The notes: a model not told the origin generated them from the letters alone. Positions 23,873 through 36,500 are shown, numbered from the stretch's first letter. The stretch: DNA of 64,000 nt from Nothopassalora personata (GCA_033816765.1 CM066287.1:434001-498000); one strand, 5' to 3'. Numbers and translations: made by a program.

Positions 23873-24616
23873 CGGTACTACGAGGAGATTATCTTAGATG
23901 TTACTAACATAGCCAGTTATAACATCGTACTAGGTATGCCTTAGTTAAGAAAGCATAATCTAGTAATCGACTAGAGAAGAGGAGTACTTACATTTAGTGA
24001 ATGCAATTACGTTATCGATATTTAGCCTACGTAGTAGTAGCGTTTACTAGTAGATAAGGTAAGGAAATAGCTAAACGAGATATAGCTTACGCCGACTAGA
24101 AGGGTAGAAGAACTACCTTCGACCGGGATAGACACTAGCGTAGGGCCGCCGGGTTACGAAGTTACTAGTAGTAATAGAAGTAACGTACTATCGAAGGATA
24201 CTAACATCTTAGAGTTAAGTATTCCTAAGGAGTATCGTAAGTAGTCGCGACTCTTTAAAGAGGAGAGAGATAAGGACGCCCTTCCTAAGTACCGCCTATA
24301 GGATTATAAGATTAACATTTAGCTAGGGAAAGAGCCTCTATAGGAATCCCTATATTAAATGTCTAAGAAAGAGCTATAGACCCTACGAGAATAGCTAAAG
24401 GAGAAGCTAGCTAAAGGATAGATAAGAAGATCTACCTCGAGTGTAGGAACTCTATATATGTTCGTTCTAAAAGCAAACGGGAAGTTACAACTCGTACAAG
24501 ACTATAGGAAGTTAAACGAGATTACGATTAAGAACCGATACCCGCTACCTAACATCGAAGAAGTATAAGATAGATTAACCGGATCGGACTAGTACACGAA
24601 GATTAACCTACGAGAT

Positions 24617-24811
24617 TGTCACCGTACCGGCGCCCATCATTCACTTGGACCCGCGCGCACGTGCGTGGATCCCGCGCGCGCCGCTGACTAAGCCGGCCCG
24701 AGGGCTTGGCGCGTGTATATCTACCTCGCGCCCTCCGCGCCTCTCTTAGATAGACCGTCTATTCGACTTGTACCTTATCCGACCACGTGCTTGCACCTGC
24801 TTGTGACAGGC
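24617..24811 (+). repeat. GC-rich solo-LTR-like scar without target duplication
   Basis: Begins TGTCACCG and ends CTTGTGACA, so the termini form a 6-bp inverted repeat with TG...CA ends as in LTRs. It is GC-rich and keeps CpA, while both flanks are RIP-mutated and unrelated to each other (gypsy B RT on the left, an unknown ORF on the right). The flanking pentamers differ (GAGAT and GGCGC). This fits recombination between LTRs of two different insertions with loss of the DNA between them. Confidence 0.55.
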
Positions 24812-24839
24812 GCGACCGCTCTACTAGGCGAATAAGATT

Positions 24840-27800
24840 ATCGACCTAGGTTAGCTATAATAGATAGTAAGACGTATGTAGGGGTAGTCGAATCCCTCGG
24901 CGAACGCGGAGGTATAGGAGAGATACTACGAACCTATCTCGGCGATCTACGTAGCGACTATAGCTTCCTTCTCTTCTACCGTACTACTCTTAGCTATATA
25001 GAGCCCGTAACCGAGGGCGACGGCGACGTCGTAGGCGGCGGCGCGCGTATAGCTATATACGACGACCCGGTAGTATAGCTAGAAGAAGCCGGCCTCCTTA
25101 AATATATAGAGGAGATAGGCGACGTCCCGGTCTAGCTACCGCTCCTCCTAACGCTTCTAGGCGTACGTAATATTAGGTTGCCGCGTCCGTACCCGAACGA
25201 CGACGGGATAGCGGATATAGTTCTACTATATAAAGACGGCGCTTATAGACGGAGGTAGGGTAGCGCTTAGATATACGAACTACGTATTAATCGTACGGAG
25301 CTCCCGTAGTTTCGTAAAGGCCTAGCGGCGGTAGTTAAGGGCGGTAATAGTAAGGTAATACTCGTCGATAACGATACGATTAAGGAGGAGGCGATTATTA
25401 AGCCCGTAGGTATATAAAAGGAAGTCCGTACTACCCGCCGCTTCTATACTAACGAGCACGACCGAAGCGTATTAGGTAACGCTAGGTACCTAGACTAGAA
25501 AGGGAATAGACGCCTCTTAGAGGCGACGTACTATATCGCCTCGGAGGGCGACGAGAGGTAGTACGACGATAGTAGACCGATACCTAGGGAAGGTAGCTAG
25601 GAGTATAAAGAGTAGGCTCTTACCGCTACCTATAGGGAGGACCGTAATTACTTTAGGTATACCCTCGACGATATAGGATAAGGCGTTCTACTACTCGATT
25701 AACTTCTACTCGAAGTAATCGGACTTAATAAGCTAACGAGTATACGTTATAATTATCTAGGGAGAGTAGACTATCTACTACCGAGGACCCGTACGCTCTA
25801 GACGGTCGACGATAGTGTCCTATACGGTAAGGGTAGCTCCTACGTAATAACGCGCGATACTATCGACCTACTAGAACCGTTACTAGAGCTAGGATACCTA
25901 TAGGCTACTATAAAGAAGAGCGTCCTAGGCCCCGCCTACCGGGCTATAGTATACGTTCGTATACGCGATGTTCAAGACGTAGAGGGAATAGTTACGCTGC
26001 TTCGTTATAATAGTAATAGCTTCGTCGGCGCCGTTACCGTCGTTATCGTCTACCTCGTTGTACTATAGGAAGAGATATTAGTAATACTAGGCAAATTTCG
26101 TCTTTATAATAGCGATAGTAAGCTATCGCTAATTCTATACGTAGAGCCGCGGTACGTAAGCTAGTATATACGCCTCCTCTATCCGCTAGCTAAGCGTACT
26201 TAGAGGCTATACTTTACCCCGATTCTACTATAGGAAGCGAGAGGGCGGCTCTCTATAGAGGACGCTCGTAAACGGTACTACGTACGCGATATAATTTAAT
26301 AGTATTACGCTAACGGCGGGCCTATAGCCGTAGATAGTATTAGTCCCTCGACCTTATATATTCTACTATTTCCGGTACGTACTATAGGACACTACCTAAC
26401 CGTCGCGGACGATAAGGTATCGATACTATTCCGAGTTCTACTACGTAGTTACTAAGAACTCGGTTTTGCGGAGCGGCTACCCGGTAGTTATATAGATAAG
26501 GACGGCTAGTAGGCGAAGGAAGGCCTATATAGAATACTAGTAGGCGGCTACTACGTTCTATCGCTACTACTACTCTTATAAATTAAAGAAGGTCCTTCGG
26601 ACCTCTAGGTTCCTACGAGCGATCTAAACGAGGTAAACGTACGTAGGATCGAGAGTCGGCGCGTTCGCTAGAGCGCTTATAAAAGACTAAGTCGTCCTAT
26701 AGAGAGCGCCTTCACGCGGCGGACGACGTAAGTATCTTCGTTACGACGAAGAGAAACTAAGACTCTCTCTCTCGAAAAATACAAGCCTACTCGACTCGAA
26801 ACAAGAAAAGACAGGTCGGACGAACCGAACGAACGAGATACGCTCAAAATCTACAAACAAGAACTCCGGAACTGCGAGAAGGGAAAGCGACGTACATAGC
26901 GTACACGTCGCTCGAACAACGAAGGCGCTGTCTACCTGTCGTCCCGGCAAACCACGTAAACTGCCGGCTGGAACCAAGAGAGGCGTTTAGGGGCGCAAAC
27001 CACGTATACTGCACGGCTGGAACCAAGAGAGGCCGAGGGGGGGACGACAGCGAGGCCACTGCGACCGAGGAGCTACACTCGAGACCGGAGAACGCGACTG
27101 GATTGAAACAGAGGCAACGGGTGTTTCTTGGGATTTTGCTCGGTGCGTACGGGTACGGCCGGCTTGGCTTTTTAAAACAAGAACGAGACACGGGCGCAAA
27201 ACTTGTCTCGCCCGGGGCAAGGCGACAAACCGCAATTCTCGACAAGACACGACTACCGGGTACGCGCGTACTACGCCGCAATATATTCGATTTACGGTTC
27301 GAATAGCGAGCGTTGCTCGCATCTTTTAAGGAGTTTTTTTTACGTCCGGGGTACGACGGGGCTTTTCTCCTTCTCTCAAATCTCAAATTTTGGTCTCGTT
27401 CTCGAGACCCGTGTTGCATAGTCTTTGACTCAAATAGCACGTTAATGGAATAATCAATCAAAAAAATATAAAAGACTAACCGTCTAGGACATTACTCGGG
27501 TCGTCGACGATATCCTACGGGTAGAGAGATATATACGGTAGGCCGAGGAGGAGCTCGTAGGTAAGGAGATACTAATAGCGAGTAAATAGAGAAGTAATAA
27601 GGGAGGACATATAACTAAGCTTAAGGAGCGTATTACGGTAGAGTAAGGTATCCTAGGTAGTATTCTAGGTAACCTCGTTAGAGGATACCGTAGTTAGCGC
27701 TACCTTCTTTAGGTATAGGCGCTAGCGGAGTATCTTAGTAATCGCGGTCTATACTTCCTATACGTACTCTTTAAACATCGACTTAATATATACTAACGCG

Positions 27801-28000
27801 TCGGTCCTAGTCTCGAGCTTACGGTCTAGTAACTATTAGAGGAACCTAAGCTAGGTAGTAAATACTATAGAGGATAGGTAGTAGCTAAAGGCGCCGGGCT
27901 CTATCTACGAACCCGTACTATAATAGAGAGCGAACATAGATAAGAAGCTAACGAGCGGAGAGGTAAACGGGCGTGTTCTAAAGTCGTCGGTAACGAGAAG
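24840..28000 (+). pseudogene. decayed long ORF, unrecognised (element D)
   Basis: A coherent plus-strand reading starts near 24873 (TYVGVVESLGERGGIGEI) and runs to about 26680. It resumes after the SINE-like insertion (26691-27466) with a charged helical stretch (ERYIR.AEEELVGKEI, then KLKERITVE, about 27510-27640). Stops are mostly TAG, as expected of mutated CAG/TGG. The implied protein exceeds 800 residues. No RT, integrase or transposase motif could be read, so I do not recognise it. GC content is higher than in the gypsy copies but CpA is missing, so it was a repeat subject to RIP. Confidence 0.4.
26691..27466 (+). mobile_element. SINE-like element, full copy 2 (unmutated)
   Basis: 776 bp, almost identical to 2511-3273. 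It differs by a longer T run near 27335 and a duplicated CTCAAAT near 27375. It starts GTCGTCCTATAG and ends AATCAATCAAAAAAA. A perfect 13-bp target duplication, TATAAAAGACTAA, lies at 26678-26690 and 27467-27479. It interrupts the decayed ORF of element D. A 205-codon frame is open on the opposite strand, but it is interrupted in copy 1 and is treated as chance. Confidence 0.9.
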
Positions 28001-28009
28001 TATATAGAA

Positions 28010-28960
28010 CTATAACGCGAGCCGTAGGAGCGGTAGACGTAATATACTATTCTCCCCGAGGTCGTCGATAGTAGTATACTCGGCCGCCTTAACTAGGGTA
28101 TACTATATAGTAATATACTTATCGGTAGCGCGGACGATAGAAAGAGGTCCCTAGCTATCGGCTATACTCCCGAAGCTATACTAGTTAGGGAGTATAAGGA
28201 CACGGGCGAAGTAATAGATCGCCCTTAAGGCGTACTCGATATAGCCCGTTAACGTCGCCGGCGTAACTCGGCCTATAAATAAGTAGGCGTAGGCGCTAGT
28301 TAGACCTTAGAACCGATTCGAACGAAATAAATAGAGGCTCTACTACCGTACTAATATAAGTACTATCTCCTTCGGATTAATACACTACTACTATATATCT
28401 CGAAGGGCTACGTCGAGGGCTTTAGTAATAGTCTAGAGAATAGGCTCGTCCTACTCGTTCGGCGTCGATACGGCGGCGTAGATATCCTCTTTAGGTATAC
28501 CCTTAAGGTACTAGTCGATCCCGAGCTACTAGAGCTATAGCACGGTAGTGAATTAATACTCTAAGAAGTCGGGTACGAGGAACTCTATCCGCGTAATAGC
28601 TACGAATAGCTAGTACGTAGTAGTACTCTACTACGAAAAGAACGAGTCGTCCTAGCTAGGCGTCGAGGTTTTATAAACGACCTCGGTCGTACTACGCTCT
28701 ACTTTAGTATACCGTTTCTACTAGGCGTTTCGGAAGAGCTGCTATACTATAGGGATATACTTCTATAGAGCGTTCGGTATATCCTTCGTTTAACGCCTCT
28801 TATTACTACCCCGACCCTAGGGGTTCTTCTATATATACGTACGCTTATAGTGCTCTTATATCTTAATGCGGGTCTATAATATAGTGCCGCATTACTTACT
28901 ACTACGGACCGTACTCGTATATTTTAACGTAGGGAATGCCTTAAACCCGATTAGTCGATA
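28010..28960 (-). pseudogene. decayed ORF convergent with the element D ORF, unrecognised
   Basis: On the minus strand a frame reads as a plausible globular protein when TAG/TAA are taken as Gln/Trp. Pieces include KRYTKVERSTTEVVYKTSTP (about 28690-28750) and RIEFLVPDFLEY (about 28560-28600). The plus strand of the same stretch is also partly open but leucine/tyrosine-biased, like a shadow. Family unknown. Together with the ORF to its left this suggests a two-gene element with convergent genes, but its borders are not defined. Confidence 0.3.
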
Positions 28961-29490
28961 GTCCTTCGGCTAAGGCTATTAGATATTATCTAGGGTCTAA
29001 GCGAGGTTTATAATCGAGTATATGTTAGTAGTAATAGCTACCCTAGATTTAACGTCGAGGTCGGAATACTAAGAATTAAGGTATAGCCGTATATGATGCG
29101 GCGGTACGGTAAATATATAGCGCTTACATTAAACGATACGCTACGCGGGTAAGTGCTCGAACGTCGTAAGCGAGTCTATCGTAGTACTTATAGAGCCGTA
29201 CCTATATATATAAACTAAGTTTCTACATTAGATAATCTATTAGAGTACGCGTCGAGTAAATAAGCGCTAGGGTCCCGGTCGCGTTTTCGCTTAACCTAAA
29301 GCGACGGCGACGTGTTTTTTACTTAAGAAAAAGCGACCGCGACGTGTTTTTTTACTTAAAATAAGGAGACCGCGACGTAGTTTTACCTATGTAGTGCTCG
29401 ACGAGTATAGTATATATCTACTATAGGGACACTACTCTAAAAACGTACTCTAACTTAGATAACTCTAAGAACGTATATAGTAGACTATTC
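28961..29490. other. no gene seen; contains a triple ~33-bp repeat
   Basis: RIP-mutated non-coding sequence. Three imperfect tandem units with cores GCGACGGCGACGTG, GCGACCGCGACGTG and GAGACCGCGACGTA start at 29301, 29333 and 29367, separated by T-rich spacers. No frame was found. Confidence 0.5.
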
Positions 29491-30045
29491 TAAGTTATAT
29501 AGTAATATATACGCGCGACCGCGCGACCGCGGACGGTCGTTTAAGATTACGACCGAGAGCTGTTTCTTACCTTACTACGCCGTATAACCCGTCGTACGAA
29601 CGTAGAATTTGAGGGAGAGAGAGGTAGTATCTCGAATAGCCCGTCCCCTCCGTAGAGAGTCTACGACCGCCTTCTTCGTACGTAGGTACGAGGATATCGG
29701 TTCCTCGTAGGCTCGTAGCAAGAGTACCTACTTCGAACGGTTGTTATTATCTAAAGAGAGAGTCCGCCGCGTTCCCTCTTCTTTCGAGCGGTTTTAAGGT
29801 CTTCGTTAATAGATATCCGGGCGCGTCCTATCTTCTCCTCCTTTCTATTCTCTCCTTCTTCGTATCGTGTTTCTAAGGTCGTAATCATTATATTATAGGC
29901 TTTTAAAAAGTCGTCGCTTTTCGAGAGTTGTCCGTATTTCGAGTAGGAGTTTTCGAGAAGGAGAGTCCTAATTTCTATTTATCGTAACGAAGGTACTTAC
30001 GTCGTCCGCCGCGTAAAGACGCTCTCCGTAGGACGACGGTAGCCT
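29490..30045 (-). mobile_element. RIP-decayed SINE-like copy, long variant, 3'-incomplete
   Basis: On the minus strand the 5' end at 30045 reads GTCGTCCTACGGAGAGCG, then the GGCGGACGACGTAAG block shared with the unmutated copies. Further in (29530-29610), CTACGTTCG and AGTAAGGTAAGAAACAGC match only the long variant at 52059-53035. The (AATC)n end is missing. Confidence 0.7.
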
Positions 30046-30193
30046 AACTACTTACGACGGCCGATAGTAAATACGACGGAGAATAAAGTTCGCGGAGGTA
30101 ACCCCGCTCTAATTAAAAGCTAACAATTCGAGCTAATAACTAGACCCTCTAGCGTACATTAAGCGTTACGTATAGCTAGAATTTGTATAGGGT

Positions 30194-30221
30194 TCTAATA
30201 ACCTGACCTAAGGTTATTAGA
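30194..30221. repeat. 11-bp perfect inverted repeat
   Basis: TCTAATAACCT and AGGTTATTAGA are separated by 6 bases, just before composition switches to the G-free tract. Possible element terminus or hairpin; role unknown. Confidence 0.6.
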
Positions 30222-30239
30222 TCCTATAGTTAATTTTAT

Positions 30240-31975
30240 TTCTTTTACTTTTATATATATATATATATAATAATATTATTTATTTCTTTTCTATATCCTT
30301 CTTTTAATTTTTTTACTTTACTCTTTATCTTTACTTTTATACTAAATTACTTTTTTCTTTACTTTTTTATATATTCTTTTATTTTCTTTTATTTCTCTAT
30401 ATTTCTCCTTTATTTTTTTAATTTCCCCTTTATCTTTACTTTTATACTTAATTACTTTTTTCTTTATATTTTTATTCTCTTTTTATTTTACTCTGTCTCT
30501 ATATTATTATATTCTCTTATTTCTTACTTCTATTATTATTTATACTTTTATTTATAATATTTTTAATACAATTTTTTCTATCCCTATTCCTACCTTTATT
30601 ACTATTTTTATTCTACTAATATTTATTCTTTTCTTTTTTTAATCCTTTATTATTTCTTATTTCTTTTATTCTTTATTTTTTTGCTTATCAATTTTGTTAT
30701 ATTCTTTACTCCTTCTTTAATACTATTATATTTATATTATATACTTCCTTAATTATTCTTTTATTATTACTACTTTTTCCCTCCTATATTACTTCTTTTT
30801 ACTCTTTTATTAATTCTAACTTTAATACTAACTCTTACTTTATTCTTATTTTCTACTTATCTTCTTTCTATTTACCATTCTTTCATAATTTTCTACTTTA
30901 CTTTTGTTCTTATTTTTACTCTTAATCTTTACTTCTATAATTATTTTTATCATTATTCTATAATCTTTTCTTTCTTCTTTATTTTCAACTCTTTTTACTT
31001 TTTAATTTATTCTACTTCTATTTATATTATTCTATTATTCTTATCCTTTTTCTCTCTTTTCTATTTTTATGTTTATTCTTTTTTACTTTAAAATCTTAAC
31101 TTTTATCTTTCTTTAATATTTCTTTAATACTTCTCTTATTTCTTATTTTATTTCCATTTTTATATTACTATTTCTCTCTAATGTCTTCTTTTTTTTACTA
31201 ATATTGTATTCTTACTTTTATTTATATTTTTTTACTATTATTTTTATCTCTATTTATACCTCTATTACTATTTTTATTTTACTTTAACCTCTATTCTTTT
31301 CGTTTACTACTCTTTTACTATTACTTTTTTTCTTTTATACTACTCTTTTACTATTACTTTTTTTCTTTTATACTACTTCTTTTTAATTCTTTTATTATTT
31401 CTAATGCTTATTATTATTTTTTCTTTATTCTTATTATTTACTTATTTTCTTCTATTCTTTCCATTTACTTTCTATTTTATTATTTCTCTTATTACTTTTC
31501 TTTTTATTCTTACTTTTATTCTATTTTTAATCTTTACTTTTATATTTCTCTTTACTCTTACTATAAATCTTTTCTTTTTCTTAAATTAAATAATATATTT
31601 ACTTTTATATTAATCCTTAATTCTATTAATTTTATTATTTTATTTTTACTTCTACATTTCTTTTTCTTATTTAATTTTAAGTTTTACTTTCTCTCTTTAT
31701 TATATCCTACTTAAACTTTTACTTTTAATTCTTTTTAATTCTATTTTTATTTTTTTATTTTCCTACTATTCTTTCTACTTTATTCTTTATATTATCTTTT
31801 TACTTTTGTTTTATTCTCTATCTTATTATTTTCCTCTGGTTTTATTTTTATTTTCATTTCTAATTTAATCTCTACTATTATTCTATTTCTATTTTAACTT
31901 TTATTCTTATTCTAATATTACTCATTACTATGTTCTTACTTTATTCTTTTTATTATTCTTTTATAGAGAATATAC
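30240..31975. repeat. 1.7-kb G-depleted tract
   Basis: Counting by eye gives fewer than about 20 G in some 1,735 plus-strand bases. The tract is T with A and C, in short motifs such as TTTATTCTTTACTTTTA. It has no exact tandem period that I can see. The 61-codon frame at 31404-31589 exists because TAG and TGA cannot occur without G. It abuts the AT-rich unit that carries the helicase gene. Confidence 0.9.
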
Positions 31976-33070
31976 TTAAGTTAAAATACTCTATTAATAT
32001 TTTAATAACTTTATTATTATAATTATAATCCTTTATTATAAGTTTAATATCTTAAGGATTGTAATCTTAGTTACTCTTAATATTTACTTAAGCTCTACTA
32101 ACCCTAACTGAAGATTTTATATAATAACTCTACTCTACTTATATCTAAGTTATTATTAATAAAGATTAATAGATAAATTAAAATAGTTAGACTTTATTAC
32201 TATTATATTATTTTAAGGATTGTTATTTTAGTTACTCTTACGAGCTACTTTATTTCTACTATTACGACTATTATATTATATAAAATAAACTCTTTATATT
32301 ACTTTTTAAGTTATTCTTAATAGAGAGTAAGAGATATACTTAAGTACTAATACTATTTAACTACTTTAACCTTAAAAGTAAATACTAGTTTAATTAAATT
32401 TTAGTACTACTAGTATTATTCTATATAGTACTAGAATAAAATAGTAAGATAAAGTATATAAAGTCTAGGCTAAAGTAATACTATATTAGATATACTTAGA
32501 TTCTATAATAGAATAGTTTTATTACTATTGTAATAAAGGAAAATTAGTATCTCTAACTACTATAAAACTATCTATAACTCCTTCTACTCCTAGATTCTTC
32601 TCTAAACTATCTTTAATAACCTCTTTTTCTTCTATAGTATAATAATGGTTTCCTCTATTAATATCTCCTAAGAAGTAAAGATCTCTTCTAAACAATCTAC
32701 TTTAGAAGAGCTAGGATTAAACTCTTCTAGAGTAGCTTTAGAGAATATCTCTCTAGTTTCTTCTATAAAAGATATAGAGTATATATCTTTTCCTATAAAA
32801 GATCTTATAAAATCTAAGTAAGTTAGTATTTATAAGAAATACTTTAATAGCTTACTTACTATTATCTTTAAAAATAGGAGAGTATATTAGAAGGTAATAG
32901 TTTATACCTTCTAATTCTTTGTTGAACTCTTTATTTACTTTAGAGAGAGTAAGATCTTTAGTATAATCTAAATCTAGAATACTAGAAGTAGAATTTACTT
33001 TAGAAAATAGATCTAAAGTAGATTAGTATTAATTTTAATATATATATTATTTTACTTGCCTTTATATCTC
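31976..33070. other. AT-rich flank of the helicase unit, no complete gene
   Basis: Very AT-rich. On the minus strand just below the 70-codon ORF, an open frame (about 33008-32850) reads SKVNSTSSILDLDYTKDLTL, preceded by TACTAATCTACTTTAG, which resembles an intron branch and 3' splice site. It may be a second exon of that ORF, but no phase-consistent splice was found. Nothing else is visible. Confidence 0.35.
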
Positions 33071-33283
33071 TTACTTAAGGAGAGAGGAATCTCTATAGTC
33101 TAGCCTTTTAAAGTAGTAGATAACTCTTATCTTATTAAGATAATCTACTTCTTCTTTTGGGTCTCTACTATTATAGTAATTAATAAGAGCCTTTATAGTT
33201 CTATCTAATCTAGTAGAAGAGACTATAGGGCACTTATTAATAAACTTAAAAATAAAGTCTTTAATAGTAAGAATAGAAGACAT
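33071..33283 (-). CDS. 70-residue hypothetical protein of the AT-rich unit
   Basis: Opens with MSSILTIKDF and ends DYRDSSLLK. It is lysine/aspartate-rich, with no Trp and no Gln. The leader TTTAAAAATGTCTTCT resembles that of the helicase gene (TTTAAAATGTCTTCT at 38475). About 105 bases upstream a TATATATA box followed by a CT-rich tract (33360-33395, minus strand) could be its promoter. The last codons run into GTAAGA, so the true protein may be longer through splicing. Family unknown. Confidence rests on the shared leader and promoter layout, not on homology. Confidence 0.4.
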   Translation of the reverse strand: MSSILTIKDFIFKFINKCPIVSSTRLDRTIKALINYYNSRDPKEEVDYLNKIRVIYYFKRLDYRDSSLLK

Positions 33284-33579
33284 TTTTAAAGTAATTCGTT
33301 ATAGAATAAATAAGAGATAGTACTTTAGTTCAAGATTTAAAGTAGATCTCTTTCGATAGTATAAGAAGGTAAGTAGAAAGAGAAAAGGAGAGGGTTTATA
33401 TATATCGAATAATCTTATTTAGAACTAGTCTAAGATTACTAAGTATCAGAATCTAGATATTATTGAAATAATTAATATTCTTATTACTTTAGATTCTTTC
33501 TATTTCTTTAGTTCTTAGGATTACTATTATAGATAATATCTAAATTTTTACCTTATATATACTTATCTACTCTTAATTA

Positions 33580-36500
33580 CTATCTTCTATATCTCTTAGA
33601 AGAACCTTCGCCTCTATCTTTATTAGAGATATCTAAACTAATATTTTTATAATGTTTCCTACCATTAGTATACCCTAAGTTAGAGTCTTCTATATCCTCT
33701 ATATTAGGAGGAGAAGGTACTTCTAAATCTAGATTATCCTCTTCTAATCTAGTTAATTTATTTAAAGTAGTATCTTCTAAATTAGAACTATTATAACTAC
33801 TAGTACTTATTATATCTATATTAGAATCCTCTAAATTAGAGCTCTCTTCTAGATAATAGTCTTCTAATATCTTAATTGAATTTAATATATTAATATTCTC
33901 TAATATCTCTATTAATTTAATAGTCTCTATATTATATAGAGTAGTAGGGTTTAATAGCCCTATTATAAAAGTTCTAAGATCGTCTAGTTTACTTAAATTT
34001 CCTAAGAACTTAGATAGTATAAATCTATTATTATTATAAAAGATAGCTATAATATAGAATAGATAGTTATTAATATAATATTTGTTCTCGGCTATATTAT
34101 ACTTAGTTTTAAGAGTAGAACAAAGGTTCTTAGGTAACAAACAGCTAAAACAAGCTGTATTTATTTTAATAAGTTTATCCTCTACTATTAAAGTTTTAGT
34201 ATTAGTAACTAAATTAATAATTCTACTATTATCTTTAGTATTAGAACAATCTGTTATATTATGTTTATAACTATTAGAATTATAAGGATCTAGTAAGCAA
34301 TTAAAACAATAATTACTATAGTAGTCTACTACTTCATCTTCTAATATTAATAAATTATAGTTATTCTTCTTAGTAGTATCTTCTTCTTCACTACTTATTT
34401 CTTCTATTATTCTAGTATTTTCTAGGAAAACAGAGCACTTACTAGTACTATTATTAGGACATTTAATAATAGTATTATCTAAGAATAGGCTAATAGGTAT
34501 TCTTAAACATGTAGTCTCTATACTAAATAGATTATAATATAACTTGTCTAACTCCTTAAAGCTAGATATATCTACTATAGTATTAAGGTTGTTTAGTAGA
34601 CTATTTTGTCTTATATTATCTTTGTTGTATTTTGTAGGTTCTTTACTAATAATATAACTAATACCTTTACTTCTAATACGTCCGCTAGATTGAACTATAC
34701 TTAATAGACTAAAGATAGGCTCTAAACTAATAGTATACTTTATATTAGATAGATCGAGACCTACTTCTAAAATACTAGTAGTTATAAGTACTCTTTTACT
34801 ATCAGATTCTAAGAAATCCTCTATAATAGTATTTAGACCTTCTTTATTACTATGGATAAAATCAATATTTAAAGTGTTACTTAGTTCTTCTCCTCTTTTC
34901 TTACTATTAATAAATATAAGAATCTTGTTAGATATATTAAGATCCTTAGTAGTAATAGTATTTAAAGTATCTATTATAGTACTTAATTCTTCTTCTTTAG
35001 TCTTATAATACAATCTTCTATAACTTATATTCTCTCCATTACTTAGCCCTCTAATTACTTTAGAATAGCCTTTAATATTAAGAGTAGTCTCTAGAATATT
35101 TAATAGACTATTAGGATAAGTAGCCGTTAGTAGAATAATATTAGCCTTATATTTTAATAGACTTTTAAAATATTTTAATTCGAGCCTAAAGCTCTTTTCT
35201 AATAAGAATAAATGTACCTCGTATATATATATAAAGACCTCTCTACTATACTCTTTATAGGTAGCTATAGTAGCATCTAATTCTAAAGTATTTAGATCTT
35301 CTATATTAACAAAGTAGAGATTACTATTTGTACTAGGACTATCTCTTATAGTACTAGGATTTAAGCCTAGTTCTTTAGCTCTATTATATAGATTTTTACT
35401 AAGAGTAACTCTAGGAGTTATAATAATATATAGATTATTCTTAAATATATAACTAGGAAGTAAATAGAGTAAACTCTTCCCGCTACTAGTTTTATTAATA
35501 AATACTAAAATAGGCGTATTATTAACTATTTCTATTAGATCTAATTTTTGCTCGTTATTATAGAATCTCTTATTAAAGTCCCTATATAATAGTTTAGTAT
35601 TATCTTCTAGACTTTTACTACTAATATTCATATCTAAATTAGTAGGTATAGTATAGTCTTCTATTTTAGTTTTCTTTACTAATCGAGATATAGTCGTATT
35701 AGTTTTAATATAGCTATCTTCTAATAGGTTAAAGTATAAGAAGTAATTAATAGTAAATTCCTTTATTTTAGTTAAAAGATCTAAAGTATTATTACTCCCT
35801 AGATTAGAACCTATATTAAAATAGTAATTATAAGATACTTTAGTACTTCTATTAGCTTGTATATCTTCTATTAGATTTTCTTCTTTGTTATTACTACTAC
35901 TATAATAGTTATAGTTATTAAATTTAGTTTTAATAATATAGTTTATAATCTTTCTATAGCTACTAATAGTAAGACATCTTCTAAATAATAAGCTAGATTC
36001 GCGCTCTAGGGTACTACTTAAAATAGAGGTATTAAGTATTTTAGTATCTCTAACTAGTAAATAAGGGGTTGTAGCCTCTTCTAGATAAAAATAGTTCTTA
36101 CTAATATACTCCTTAAAGGGAATAATATAAAGTATATAAACAACTTATAGTTTACTAAGTTTAGGAGGTAAGTACCTTATATTAGTCTTTTCTTTTCTAG
36201 TAATATTCTTACTTTTATAATAATCGGTAATTGTAGTAAACATTCCTTCTTCTTTATTATATAGTAAGCTTCTAGATTTAGTATCTATATTCTTAAATAG
36301 AATAGTAGTAAGTTTGGTATCTCTTAGAGGCCCTCTACTAAATAGATAAATAGCTAGAGCTAGATATAGTATAAAGTTATTCATATTAGTATTAAATCTC
36401 TCTATAGCTATATTCTTAAATACTATTTTATTATCTTTTATACCCTTAAAGAGCTTTCTATTATAATAACTATTCTTCTTTAGAGTCTCTATTAAGAAGT

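Larger units (their letters stand above)
21113..24616 (+). mobile_element. chromodomain gypsy element B, 5' part only
   Basis: 5' LTR at 21113-21538 (TGTTACGG...CCTAACA), then gag (about 21640-22900), protease (23663-23872) and the start of RT (to 24616). The RT breaks in the middle of a conserved segment (AACCTACGAGAT) and does not resume anywhere downstream. At the break lies an unrelated LTR-like sequence. RIP-mutated. Confidence 0.85.

Noticed and set aside
26844..27461. 205-codon frame antisense in SINE-like copies 2 and 3 (also 59458-60072)
   Set aside because: Interrupted in copy 1 by small length changes, no recognisable domain, and it runs from the tail into the element body. High GC and low stop density make a chance frame likely.
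29096..29115. Right terminal inverted repeat matching TGTCACCGTACCGG at 24617
   Set aside because: Only about nine bases agree (GGTACGGT), no target duplication fits, and gypsy B does not resume after it.
31404..31589. 61-codon hydrophobic frame in the G-free tract
   Set aside because: TAG and TGA need G, which is absent, so long frames arise by composition. The protein is a low-complexity Phe/Leu/Ile run.
33580..34000. Calling the helicase a functional intact gene
   Set aside because: TAA at 36145-36147 and the altered motif II argue against a full-length active enzyme, unless stop readthrough or an unseen intron is shown.
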